Positions 22,132-29,258 of a stretch of 29,478 bases of DNA are shown in pieces. The stretch is from a virus. Every line of letters starts with the position of its first letter. Positions within the stretch are counted from its first letter, which is position 1. The stretch is taken from IMG/VR virus record IMGVR_UViG_3300044846_001323, positions 1 to 29,478 of that record; one strand, written 5' to 3'. Made by a program: the position numbers and the translations under genes. The notes under the pieces are model-generated. The model saw nothing but the letters and a program-made list of their open reading frames with translations. It had not been told where the DNA came from and did no database searches.

Positions 22132-23890
22132 TTACCACGTACTTAATTTATCGAGTTATACCACACCAATAGTTGAGGAAACTAACCGCGAAAATTGGGT
22201 TGATTTCTTAACGGAAAACGGCGAACAATACTTTGATTTCTTAATTGACCGATACACGAATAGCACGACGAATAACGCAATAATAAACAATATTTGTAGA
22301 TTAGTTTACGGACGTGGTTTGGGTGCGTTAGACGCTTCTAAAAAGGTTAATGAGTATGCGCAAATGATGACTTTGTTTTCACGCGAAGACGTACGCAAAA
22401 TGATTATTGATAGAAAAATGTTAGGGCAATTTGCCGTTCAGGTACATTATTCAAAAGACCGAACAAAAATATTAAAGGCTTATCATATACCAGTTAATCT
22501 TTTACGAGCTGAAAAATGCAATAAAGAAGGCGAAATAGCAGGTTACTATTATAGCGACAATTGGAACGATACTAGACAATTTCCACCTATGCGATATTCG
22601 GCGTTTGGGTTTTCAAATGACAACGTTGAAATACTTTATTCTAAGCCTTATTCAGTTGGAATGAAATACTACGCTTACCCAGACTATCAAGGCGCAGTAC
22701 CATACGCTTTGCTTGAACAAGAAATAGGCGACTATTTAATAAACGAAGTACAAAACGGCTTTTCAGGAACTAAGGTTGTGAACTTTAATAACGGAGTTCC
22801 GAGCGAAGAACAACAATCGATTATTAGCCAAAAGGTACTAAACAAACTAACAGGTTCACGCGGTCAAAAAGTAATTGTTGCGTTTAATGACAACGCCGAA
22901 TCTAAAACAACGGTTGAGGATATACCATTAAACGACGCACCAGAACACTATACATATTTAAGCGAAGAATGTTTACGTAAAATAATGTTAGGACACAACG
23001 TTACAAGTCCTTTATTATTTGGGGTTGCTTCTTCAAATGGTTTTGGTTCAAATGCCGACGAATTAAAAAATAGTGCTGTTCTTTTTGACAATATGGTTAT
23101 ACGTCCATTCCAAGAAGAACTAATAGACGCATTCGACACGATTTTACATTTTAACGGAATAAGCCTAAAACTATTTTTCAAGACGTTACAACCTTTAGAA
23201 TTTACCGACTTAGAAAACGCACAAACTGAAGAACAAATAGCTGAAGAAACAGGAACGGAATTAAGCGCAGACCCAAAAAGCGACGCGCTTGCGCAAGCTC
23301 TTATTGATATGGGCGAAGACGTAGACCCAAATTGGTTATTAATAGACGAAAACGCAGTTGATTACGATAACGACGACGACGAAAATCAACTATTAAGCAA
23401 AGAAATTAAGCAAAGTTTTTTAAGTAAAGTTGTTAATTTAGTTTCTACGGGTTCGGCGTTCCCGAATTCAAAGAGTGAACAAGACGAAAATATAGACGGG
23501 TTTCAATTTATTACGCGTTACGTTTACGCTGGCGAACAAAAAGCAAACGGGAGGGCATTTTGTAGACAAATGATTTCGGCAAACAAAATATATCGTAAAG
23601 AAGACATTATTAGAATGGAAACGCAAGTTGTAAACGCTGGTTTAGGACCGCGCGGAACTGATTTATATTCTATTTGGTTGCATAAAGGCGGAGCTAATTG
23701 TTATCATCGTTGGAACAAACAAGTTTACGTTAATTTTTCAGGTTCAGGAATAGACGTTAATTCGCCAAAAGCAAAAAGAATAGCAGGGGCAAAAGCCGAA
23801 AAGTTTGGTTATGTAATTAAGAACCCAAGTTTAGTTGCGACAAGACCAATAGACACACCAACACGAGGTTTTTTACCTAAAACTAAATAA
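22124..23890 (+). CDS. Portal protein with C-terminal extra domain
   Basis: The product has 588 residues. The first ~400 read as a portal: NAIINNICRLVYGRGLG, KMIIDRKMLGQFAVQVHYSKD, AYHIPVNLLRAEKC, then a wing/stem part with EECLRKIMLGHNVTSPLLFG and NADELKNSAVLFDNMVIRPFQEELIDAFD (in pieces). Portals form the dodecameric ring through which DNA enters. An acidic linker (DENAVDYDNDDDENQLLSKE) leads to a C-terminal domain of about 150 residues with FCRQMISANKIYRKEDIIRME and KGGANCYHRWNKQVY. That part looks like a separate module, possibly a minor head protein domain, fused to the portal. The portal call is good; the second domain's role is unknown. Confidence 0.75.
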   Translation: MNNYHVLNLSSYTTPIVEETNRENWVDFLTENGEQYFDFLIDRYTNSTTNNAIINNICRLVYGRGLGALDASKKVNEYAQMMTLFSREDVRKMIIDRKMLGQFAVQVHYSKDRTKILKAYHIPVNLLRAEKCNKEGEIAGYYYSDNWNDTRQFPPMRYSAFGFSNDNVEILYSKPYSVGMKYYAYPDYQGAVPYALLEQEIGDYLINEVQNGFSGTKVVNFNNGVPSEEQQSIISQKVLNKLTGSRGQKVIVAFNDNAESKTTVEDIPLNDAPEHYTYLSEECLRKIMLGHNVTSPLLFGVASSNGFGSNADELKNSAVLFDNMVIRPFQEELIDAFDTILHFNGISLKLFFKTLQPLEFTDLENAQTEEQIAEETGTELSADPKSDALAQALIDMGEDVDPNWLLIDENAVDYDNDDDENQLLSKEIKQSFLSKVVNLVSTGSAFPNSKSEQDENIDGFQFITRYVYAGEQKANGRAFCRQMISANKIYRKEDIIRMETQVVNAGLGPRGTDLYSIWLHKGGANCYHRWNKQVYVNFSGSGIDVNSPKAKRIAGAKAEKFGYVIKNPSLVATRPIDTPTRGFLPKTK

Positions 23891-23893
23891 ACA

Positions 23894-24637
23894 ATGGCAG
23901 AAGCATTACTAATTTCACGCAACGACATCGTAAAATTTACCGCACTTAACGGAAATATTGACACTGATTCTTTTATTCAATGGATTAAAGTGGCTCAAGA
24001 TATTCATATACAAAACTACTTAGGCACGAATTTACTTGAAAAATTACAAAGTGACGTTACAAAATTAGTTACAAAAGTACCCGTAGGAATTCAAGTAATT
24101 GCGGGCGGTTCGGGTTATTCGGGGGCGGGTTTAAGTACAACGGCAATTGCACCAAGCACTGGTTCTGGAATGATTGTTAATTGCGGTTTTTCGGGTGGTT
24201 CAGTTGTTACGGCTAACTTTGTAGCTCAAGGTTCAGGGTATAACGTTGGAGACCAAGTTACTATTAACGGCGGAAATAATGACGCGATTCTTCAAGTTAC
24301 TCAATTGTTTGCTATTTTACCTAACTACTTAAATTTATTAAACACTTACGTAAAGCCTATGCTTATACATTGGGCAATGGTTGAGTACTTGCCGTTTTCA
24401 GCTTATACAATAGCGAATAAGGGCGTGTTCAAACATACAAGCGAAAACGCTACGTCGGTAGAAAAAAACGAAGTAGATTTCTTAGTTGAAAAGGAACGAA
24501 TGATTGCGCAAAATTATACGGAACGTTTTATAACTTACATTAATTTTAATAATTCTTTATTCCCTGAATATAGCACAAACTCAAATGCGGATATGTTCCC
24601 AAGCACTCAAAACAATTTTACAGGTTGGTATATATGA
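23894..24637 (+). CDS. Head-tail connector (DUF6712-like) with inserted beta domain
   Basis: The product has 247 residues. Residues 1 to about 60 (LISRNDIVKFTALNGNIDTD, IQNYLGTNLLEKLQSDV) and about 138-247 (LPNYLNLLNTYVKPMLIHW, then PFSAYTIANKGVFKHTSENA) match an all-helical head-tail connector family of Bacteroidota phages (DUF6712). Between them lies a Gly/Ser/Val-rich segment of about 75 residues (62-136), with GGSGYSGAG and GSGYNVGDQVTINGGNND, which looks like an exchangeable beta domain inserted in a helix-loop. The gene follows the portal by 3 nt. The connector role is by family and order; the insertion is seen directly. Confidence 0.7.
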   Translation: MAEALLISRNDIVKFTALNGNIDTDSFIQWIKVAQDIHIQNYLGTNLLEKLQSDVTKLVTKVPVGIQVIAGGSGYSGAGLSTTAIAPSTGSGMIVNCGFSGGSVVTANFVAQGSGYNVGDQVTINGGNNDAILQVTQLFAILPNYLNLLNTYVKPMLIHWAMVEYLPFSAYTIANKGVFKHTSENATSVEKNEVDFLVEKERMIAQNYTERFITYINFNNSLFPEYSTNSNADMFPSTQNNFTGWYI

Positions 24638-24717
24638 AAAAGAAGCACAAACCAAAAGAAACAAACATAAAAAAGTTACTCGTTTACTTAACGAAACTAA
24701 ACAAAGAAAAAAAATAA
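24634..24717 (+). CDS. Very short basic peptide (27 aa)
   Basis: The ATG at 24634 overlaps the connector stop (ATGA) and opens 27 codons, MKKKHKPKETNIKKLLVYLT then KLNKEKK. It is strongly basic with no membrane segment. The stop is 2 nt before the next start. It could be a real small gene or only a coupling stretch for the membrane protein downstream. Confidence 0.35.
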   Translation: MKKKHKPKETNIKKLLVYLTKLNKEKK

Positions 24718-24719
24718 CT

Positions 24720-24881
24720 ATGGAACACTTACGAGCTTTATCAATTTTCTTTTTTATCTTTTCGTATTTAACGGCGTTCACTATGCTTTTTGCAGACGCT
24801 TTGTTTTTAAGATTTGGCGGGGTTGCTTTATTCGCTTTTTTGTCGCATCAACTCGTTGAACAATACTACTTAAAAAAATGA
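24720..24881 (+). CDS. Small membrane protein (53 aa), possible holin partner
   Basis: The start chosen is the ATG at 24720 (MEHLRALSIFFFIFSYLTAF), giving 53 residues. The same frame is open upstream to 24585 but that part lies inside the connector gene. Two hydrophobic helices are visible, about 7-27 (LSIFFFIFSYLTAFTMLFADA) and about 30-46 (RFGGVALFAFLSHQLV), followed by a charged end (EQYYLKK). The stop overlaps the holin start by 4 nt (ATGA). It could be a second holin, an antiholin or a pinholin-like regulator. Membrane topology is seen; the lysis role is inferred from its neighbours. Confidence 0.55.
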   Translation: MEHLRALSIFFFIFSYLTAFTMLFADALFLRFGGVALFAFLSHQLVEQYYLKK

Positions 24882-25369
24882 AAATACAATTAACAATTTT
24901 ACTAGCGTCAATTCAAAAATCAATGATTAAATTACTTGCGGTTGTAAGCGCATTCTTTTTGCCGATTTCAGGTATTTTATTTTTGATTGGTTTTGCAATT
25001 TTATTAGACACCATTACGGGAATCTGGAAAGCAAAGAAATTAGGGTTACCGATTACGTCGCGTAAACTTTCGGCGGTTATTTCAAAACTATTCCTTTACG
25101 AAATTGCCGTTATTGGATTCTATTTAATTGACTTTTTTATTCTCAACGATATAATAATGAAATTCTTTTCTATTCCGTTAATGCTCACAAAAATACTTGC
25201 TTTGATATTAGTAAGTATTGAATGTATTTCCATTAATGAAAACTATTTTGCTATTCGCGGAATTTCAATCTGGAGTTCTATGAAAAATTTATTCGCACGC
25301 GCTAAAGAAATTAAAACCGATTTAAATGGAATTAGACACAACGAAGATAGTTCAAAAGAGATTATCTAA
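24878..25369 (+). CDS. Phage holin
   Basis: The product has 163 residues with three or four hydrophobic segments: about 18-50 (KLLAVVSAFFLPISGILFLIG then FAILLDTITGIW), about 70-90 (LFLYEIAVIGFYLIDFFIL) and about 97-117 (FSIPLMLTKILALILVSIE). The phrase LLDTITGIWKAKKLGLPITSRKL is typical of the phage holin family found in Bacteroidota and Firmicutes phages. The cytoplasmic tail is charged. It overlaps the endolysin gene by 44 nt. It would open the inner membrane at lysis and release the amidase. Confidence 0.75.
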   Translation: MKIQLTILLASIQKSMIKLLAVVSAFFLPISGILFLIGFAILLDTITGIWKAKKLGLPITSRKLSAVISKLFLYEIAVIGFYLIDFFILNDIIMKFFSIPLMLTKILALILVSIECISINENYFAIRGISIWSSMKNLFARAKEIKTDLNGIRHNEDSSKEII

Positions 25370-25973
25370 CGACCAATTTATTCAGGAAGAACACCCGAAA
25401 AAACAAATCTATTTACACCATACCGCTGGGGGTGGAAACCCTGTTGCAGTTGCTAATTACTTTCAACAAAAAGAAGGTAAAGTTGCAACGGCTTTTGTAA
25501 TTGGCGAAAAGGGAACAATCGTTCAATTATTTAGCTCAAAACATTGGGCGTACCATTTAGGGTTAAAGCCTGAAGTGTTCGCGGAAATGGGCGTAACTTA
25601 CCGCAGTTTAGATAAAATTTCAATCGGTATAGAAATATGTAATTTCGGACCATTAAAGAAACAAAACGGATATTTCGTTAATTACGTAGGCGGAAGAGTT
25701 GACCGCTCACAAGTTACCGAGTTAAACGGAAAATACAAAGGGCATATATTTTGGCAACGATACACCGACGAACAAATCGAAAGCACGCGCCAATTATTAG
25801 TTTACCTTTGCGATGCGTACGGAATTTCAAAGGATTATTTTGATTCGATTTTTGACATAGACAAACGAGCTTTGCGAGGCGAAAACGGAATCTTTACTCA
25901 TAATAGCGTACGACACGACAAGTCCGATATATACCCTTGTCCGCGAATGATTGAAATGCTAAAAAACTTATGA
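25326..25973 (+). CDS. N-acetylmuramoyl-L-alanine amidase (endolysin)
   Basis: The product has 215 residues and belongs to the Amidase_2 (T7 lysozyme-like) family. The first zinc ligand lies in IYLHHTAGGGNP (H31/H32). WAYHLG is at 74-79. KISIGIEICNFG (98-108) holds the conserved Glu strand. The C-terminal VRHDKSDIYPCPRM gives H197 and C205, whose spacing equals that of the zinc ligands H122 and C130 in T7 lysozyme. It cuts the bond between muramic acid and L-Ala in peptidoglycan. There is no signal peptide, so it depends on the upstream holin. Its start lies inside the holin gene. Confidence 0.88.
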   Translation: MELDTTKIVQKRLSNDQFIQEEHPKKQIYLHHTAGGGNPVAVANYFQQKEGKVATAFVIGEKGTIVQLFSSKHWAYHLGLKPEVFAEMGVTYRSLDKISIGIEICNFGPLKKQNGYFVNYVGGRVDRSQVTELNGKYKGHIFWQRYTDEQIESTRQLLVYLCDAYGISKDYFDSIFDIDKRALRGENGIFTHNSVRHDKSDIYPCPRMIEMLKNL

Positions 25974-26434
25974 AAAAACTAATCGCATTTTTAAGCGTTC
26001 TAACGATACTTAGTTGCTCAAGTGAACGCAAGGCACAATACCACTATCAAAAGGCTCTTAAACACGGCTTAAAATTGATTCAGGATAGCGACACGATACG
26101 AGTTGTTAGTGTTGATTCTTTCGCAGTAATAAAAAACGACACTATTTATTGGGAAAAGATAATAACGTCAAAAGATACTATCGTCTTTTTTAAGAATGTT
26201 TATGTTCCTAAAACAAAATGGGAAACCAGAATAGAATATAAATACAAAACGCAAATTATAAAACAAGACGTTCTAAAATATAAGTACATTTATAAGGATA
26301 GCAAAGAAAAAAGAAAAGAGATTCAACAGGAAAAAAGGAAAACAAATTGGAGCTTATTCTTTTGGGGTTTTCTAATTGGCTTTGTTTCGTTTTTTATTTT
26401 GCGAATAGTTATTAAATTAAGCCGTCCGATTTGA
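25970..26434 (+). CDS. Probable u-spanin (lipoprotein with C-terminal membrane helix)
   Basis: The product has 154 residues. The N-terminus (MKKLIAFLSVLTILSC) is a lipoprotein signal with Cys16 as the lipidated residue. A periplasmic part follows with beta-like then basic helical sequence (EKRKEIQQEKRKT). A single hydrophobic helix of about 22 residues lies at about 127-149 (WSLFFWGFLIGFVSFFILRI). Outer-membrane lipid anchor plus C-terminal inner-membrane helix is the u-spanin plan, which joins the two membranes for the last lysis step in Gram-negative hosts. It follows holin and endolysin with an ATGA overlap. Topology is visible; function is inferred, since spanins share little sequence. 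Confidence 0.65.
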   Translation: MKKLIAFLSVLTILSCSSERKAQYHYQKALKHGLKLIQDSDTIRVVSVDSFAVIKNDTIYWEKIITSKDTIVFFKNVYVPKTKWETRIEYKYKTQIIKQDVLKYKYIYKDSKEKRKEIQQEKRKTNWSLFFWGFLIGFVSFFILRIVIKLSRPI

Positions 26435-27459
26435 GTTATCGACCTAGATTAACACCAGACGAATCCGATATTTTAGATAAATACCGAGCAATTAAAAAAG
26501 CGTCCGACGCGATTGGAATAAACGACGAAGACGTAAAGCACGGTTGGTTAAAAAATGACAACGCTTCTTTATTCTTTAAGAATCCAAATTTTAAGACGGA
26601 AGACGAACAGGGGTTTAATATAATCAAACAAGAATGTATTGCAGCCGTAAAAAACAACGCTCCAGAATACAAGCAAATAAAGTTTGAAAAAACGAATGAT
26701 TCTCATTTACTAGTTATTGATATTGCAGACTTACACATTGGTAAATTAAGTTCAGCGTTTGAAGTTGGCGAAGATTATAATTCACAAATAGCCGTTAAAC
26801 GAGCAAAAGACGGAATGCAAGGTATTATAAACAAATCGCAAGGGTTTAAGATAGACAAAGTTTTATTCGTTGCTGGGAATGATATTCTACACACCGACAA
26901 CACGAAAAGAACAACGACCAACGGAACGCCACAAGATACCGACGGATTTTGGTTCGAAAACTTTATAATGGCGAAAAACCTTTATATTGATTTATTAGAA
27001 CAATTGTTAACGTTTGCAGAAGTTGAGGTTGTTTATAATCCAAGCAACCACGATTTAACGCACGGGTTTTTTTTAATGCAATTAATAGAAGCTCACTTTC
27101 ACAAATCAAGTATTCGTTTTAATGTAGACCTGAAACACCGCAAGGCATTTGTTTACGGAAAAAATCTAATAGGCACTACGCACGGCGACGGAGCAAAAGC
27201 CGAAAACTTGCCTTTGTTATTAGCTACTGAATTTCCTTTGGAATGGAGCAAAACAAAACACCGTTATATATATAGCCACCACGTACACCACAAAACAAGT
27301 AAAGATTATATCGGTTGCACGTTTGAAACGTTGCGCAGTCCTTCAGGAACGGATAGCTGGCACTACAAAAAAGGCTTTACAGGCGTTCCAAAAGCCGTTG
27401 AAGGCTTTATACACCACAAAGAATTTGGACAAGTCGCCAGATTGACGCATATTTTTTAA
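26431..27459 (+). CDS. Metallophosphoesterase, calcineurin-like
   Basis: The product has 342 residues from a TTG start that overlaps the preceding stop by 4 nt. The metal motifs are DIADLHIG (D100, H102), VAGNDILHTD (N150, D151), NPSNHD (N206, H207), THGDG (H251) and SHHVHHK (H284, H286). This is the complete calcineurin-like/Mre11-type set, with two-metal ligands intact. Residues 1-75 read as a separate helical, possibly HTH, domain (LTPDESDILDKYRAIKKASDAIGINDEDV, in pieces). Similar enzymes occur in many Bacteroidota phages; the substrate is unknown and could be DNA ends, a nucleotide or a signalling molecule. It is the last gene of the long late operon, after the lysis genes. Confidence 0.75.
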   Translation: MSYRPRLTPDESDILDKYRAIKKASDAIGINDEDVKHGWLKNDNASLFFKNPNFKTEDEQGFNIIKQECIAAVKNNAPEYKQIKFEKTNDSHLLVIDIADLHIGKLSSAFEVGEDYNSQIAVKRAKDGMQGIINKSQGFKIDKVLFVAGNDILHTDNTKRTTTNGTPQDTDGFWFENFIMAKNLYIDLLEQLLTFAEVEVVYNPSNHDLTHGFFLMQLIEAHFHKSSIRFNVDLKHRKAFVYGKNLIGTTHGDGAKAENLPLLLATEFPLEWSKTKHRYIYSHHVHHKTSKDYIGCTFETLRSPSGTDSWHYKKGFTGVPKAVEGFIHHKEFGQVARLTHIF

Positions 27460-27831
27460 TCAAGGACATTTTTTGTTCTAATTATACAAACATTTGTGAC
27501 GGAATTTTCCACCATAAACGGCATATAACCGACTTAATGTAAAGAATTTTGCATAATATATACATTATAATATACAAAAAACACCCTTTTTGCTAATTAT
27601 ATTTAGCGTTATACCTTTATTTTATTGCAGATTTTTAAGGTTTTACCCTTATTCCTTATTTATAATCATTATTAATAACGTTTTTTTTTATTGTTGAAAC
27701 GTAATAGATACAAGGGTTTTATAAAAAACTTTGTTAATTAGTTAAAAATAATTGTTAAAATGTTTGCAGTTATAAAAATAGTATTTATATTTGTGTATAA
27801 TTATTAACCAAACAATTAAAAACTAAACAAA
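27460..27831 (+). other. 372-nt AT-rich non-coding region
   Basis: No convincing open frame is present. Small inverted repeats are visible: ACAAA-CA-TTTGT at 27486-27497, GGAA-TT-TTCC at 27501-27510, GCTAA/TTAGC at 27592-27607, and ACGTTT/AAACGT at 27678-27702. None has the GC stem plus T run of a good terminator, though the late operon should end here. The right end carries a strong promoter. Operators, an origin or an attachment site could lie here, but none is recognised. Confidence 0.6.
27763..27793 (+). promoter_or_regulatory. Strong Bacteroidota promoter for the accessory gene cluster
   Basis: TTTG at 27763-27766 and TATATTTG at 27786-27793 are separated by 19 nt, matching the -33/-7 consensus of Bacteroidota. 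The -7 box with its downstream bases, TATATTTGTGTATAATTA, is repeated at 2980-2997. Transcription would start near 27800, about 32 nt before the gene at 27832. Confidence 0.8.
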
Positions 27832-28167
27832 ATGAAAACACAAATTGAAACATCAGAAAAATTAATTAAAAAAATTAAATGGGTTATTGAGTCGCAAGAC
27901 GAAAGTCACAAAATTGAAAGGTTAGAAAAAATGATTTTACAAATAGAAGAATTTTCTAAAATGAGTAGTTTAGAATTAAAATCTATTTGTAAAGAAATAA
28001 GCAAAGGTAGTTTTGAAAGAAAAGACTCAACAACGTTTGCCATTGCATTTGCTTTATTTACTAAATTAGATTTTGAAAAAATACTAAGGCAATCAAAAAC
28101 ATTTAAAGATGATTGGAACTTTTCAAAAAAAGAAATTTTTATATGGGATTTAACAGTTGCAATTTAA
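27832..28167 (+). CDS. Small helical protein of unknown function
   Basis: The product has 111 residues, mainly helical and charged (SEKLIKKIKWVIESQDESHKIERLEKMILQIEEF, in pieces), with a more mixed end (KDSTTFAIAFALFTKLDFEKILRQSKTFKDDW, in pieces). It is the first gene behind the strong promoter at 27763-27793, so it is probably made early and strongly. Its DNA is more AT-rich and has fewer CpG than the structural genes. No motif is recognised. Confidence 0.55.
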   Translation: MKTQIETSEKLIKKIKWVIESQDESHKIERLEKMILQIEEFSKMSSLELKSICKEISKGSFERKDSTTFAIAFALFTKLDFEKILRQSKTFKDDWNFSKKEIFIWDLTVAI

Positions 28168-28185
28168 TTAAAATTAAACAAGGGG

Positions 28186-28211
28186 TGCGACTTGACAACG
28201 CATTTTTTTTT
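28186..28211 (+). terminator. Weak terminator-like hairpin
   Basis: TGCG (28186-28189) pairs with CGCA (28199-28202) around a 9-nt loop and is followed by nine Ts (28203-28211). The stem is only 4 bp, so it may reduce but not stop transcription between the genes at 27832 and 28233. Confidence 0.45.
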
Positions 28212-28232
28212 AACCTTAAAAAACTAGAAATT

Positions 28233-28430
28233 ATGAATATGAGTTATTGCAGATTTCAAAATACTTTACAAGATTTAATTGATTGTGACGATAATTTACC
28301 AAATCAAGATTTATCAAAAACTGAGGCGCAAGCGTTTGCTGAGTTAGTTGAGTTATGCAAATCAATTGCAAGCAAATACGATGACTATGATTATTTTGAA
28401 TTAATCGAGCTATCAAAAGAAGTTTATTAA
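28233..28430 (+). CDS. MSYCRF-type small phage protein
   Basis: The start chosen is the ATG at 28233, giving 65 residues (MNMSYCRFQNTLQDLIDCDD). The frame is open upstream to 28113 but that part overlaps the previous gene. A start at the second Met is equally possible. The opening MSYCRFQNTLQDLIDC followed by an acidic helix (EAQAFAELVELCKSIASKYDD) resembles a common small protein of Bacteroidota phages whose function is unknown to me. It is acidic, with three Cys. It belongs to the accessory cluster downstream of the strong promoter. Confidence 0.6.
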   Translation: MNMSYCRFQNTLQDLIDCDDNLPNQDLSKTEAQAFAELVELCKSIASKYDDYDYFELIELSKEVY

Positions 28431-28447
28431 CCTTTAAAAATTAACAA

Positions 28448-28621
28448 ATGAACCAACAAGAAATGATTGAAGTAATCTTAAACTACAAAGATGAGCTTCA
28501 AAACGATTACAACGAACTTTGTAAGGCGTTCGGGCATCAAGACCCAACTACAAAACGAAATGAAACCAAATTAGTAACCTTAATAATTTTAATTGATAAA
28601 CTTGGACTAGATGAAAACTAA
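28448..28621 (+). CDS. Small acidic helical protein (57 aa)
   Basis: The ATG at 28448 opens 57 codons beginning MNQQEMIEVILNYKDELQND. The product is helical throughout, has one Cys and one His, and ends with a hydrophobic helix (LVTLIILIDKLGLDEN). Its end overlaps the next start by 11 nt. No function is recognised; a small antirepressor or host-modifying role is possible but unsupported. Confidence 0.5.
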   Translation: MNQQEMIEVILNYKDELQNDYNELCKAFGHQDPTTKRNETKLVTLIILIDKLGLDEN

Positions 28622-28748
28622 ACTCAACGATTTAATTTACTATTTTACACCGCTTACGGAAGACCATAAGACGATTTTAAGCACAGCAGTTGCGTTTGTT
28701 TTGTATTGTGTAAGTATTTATATGATTTGCTTTATTACTAACCTTTAA
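28611..28748 (+). CDS. Small membrane peptide (45 aa)
   Basis: The ATG at 28611 lies in the end of the previous gene and opens 45 codons. The first 20 residues are polar (MKTKLNDLIYYFTPLTEDHK) and the rest is one hydrophobic helix (ILSTAVAFVLYCVSIYMICF), so a single-pass inner-membrane peptide is likely. Such peptides in early phage clusters sometimes block superinfection or act on host membrane proteins, but that is speculation here. Confidence 0.45.
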   Translation: MKTKLNDLIYYFTPLTEDHKTILSTAVAFVLYCVSIYMICFITNL

Positions 28749-28759
28749 AACGCTTTAAA

Positions 28760-29083
28760 ATGAATTTAGAAGAATTAGAAATTGACCAGTACACCGCAAG
28801 TTTAAATTATGAAATTGACGGCGTTGAATTTATTATGGAATTTGATTGGAATTTTTACGACGCAGACCCGAAAACCTATGAATGTAAAATAGACGTTTAT
28901 TGCACGTACGCAGAACAATGGATTAACGGGGTTAAGCATTCGTATTTTCCTAGCGTAGACGAAATGAAAGCAATCAAAATAGGGATTGAAGACGTTGTTT
29001 TGGAATCGCCAGTTGATTGGGGATTAATTGAACACTTGGAAAGCGAATTAGATTTTTATAACGAACAAAAAAACGATAACTAA
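28760..29083 (+). CDS. Small acidic protein of unknown function
   Basis: The product has 107 residues and is strongly acidic. It starts MNLEELEIDQYTASLNYEID and has alternating beta strands (VEFIMEFDWNFYDADPKTYECKIDVYC, in pieces) before a helix (VDWGLIEHLESELDFYNEQ). The beta-then-helix layout and net negative charge recall DNA-mimic or anti-defence proteins, but the resemblance is weak and no family is recognised. It lies in the accessory cluster, 11 nt after the preceding stop. Confidence 0.5.
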   Translation: MNLEELEIDQYTASLNYEIDGVEFIMEFDWNFYDADPKTYECKIDVYCTYAEQWINGVKHSYFPSVDEMKAIKIGIEDVVLESPVDWGLIEHLESELDFYNEQKNDN

Positions 29084-29084
29084 A

Positions 29085-29258
29085 ATGGAAAATGAATTTA
29101 TACAAACAACGTTTAGCCTGAAAAGAAAAATGAATTGGTGGCGTGAACAAAGCGTTGAGGGCGACAAAGGCGGTAGCTTTAATTTAGAACTTTATTTAGA
29201 TTATTTAAGCGAACAAGAATTTAACGAAGAAACAATACTAAAACCAAGCAACAAATGA
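29085..29258 (+). CDS. Small protein (57 aa) of unknown function
   Basis: The ATG at 29085, one base after the previous stop, opens 57 codons, MENEFIQTTFSLKRKMNWWR then EQSVEGDKGGSFNLELYLDYL. The end is acidic. The stop overlaps the next start (ATGA). No family is recognised; position and coupling support a real gene. Confidence 0.5.
   Translation: MENEFIQTTFSLKRKMNWWREQSVEGDKGGSFNLELYLDYLSEQEFNEETILKPSNK

Noticed and set aside
24585-24719. Earlier start for the 53-aa membrane protein
   Set aside because: The extension lies inside the connector gene and the 27-aa frame and is polar; membrane helices start after 24720.
27592-27607. GCTAA/TTAGC hairpin as terminator of the late operon
   Set aside because: The stem is only 5 bp and AT-rich and no T run follows, so it was mentioned but not called.
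28113-28232. Earlier start for the MSYCRF-type gene
   Set aside because: The extension overlaps the preceding gene and spans the hairpin/T-run; the conserved-looking protein begins at 28233 or 28239.
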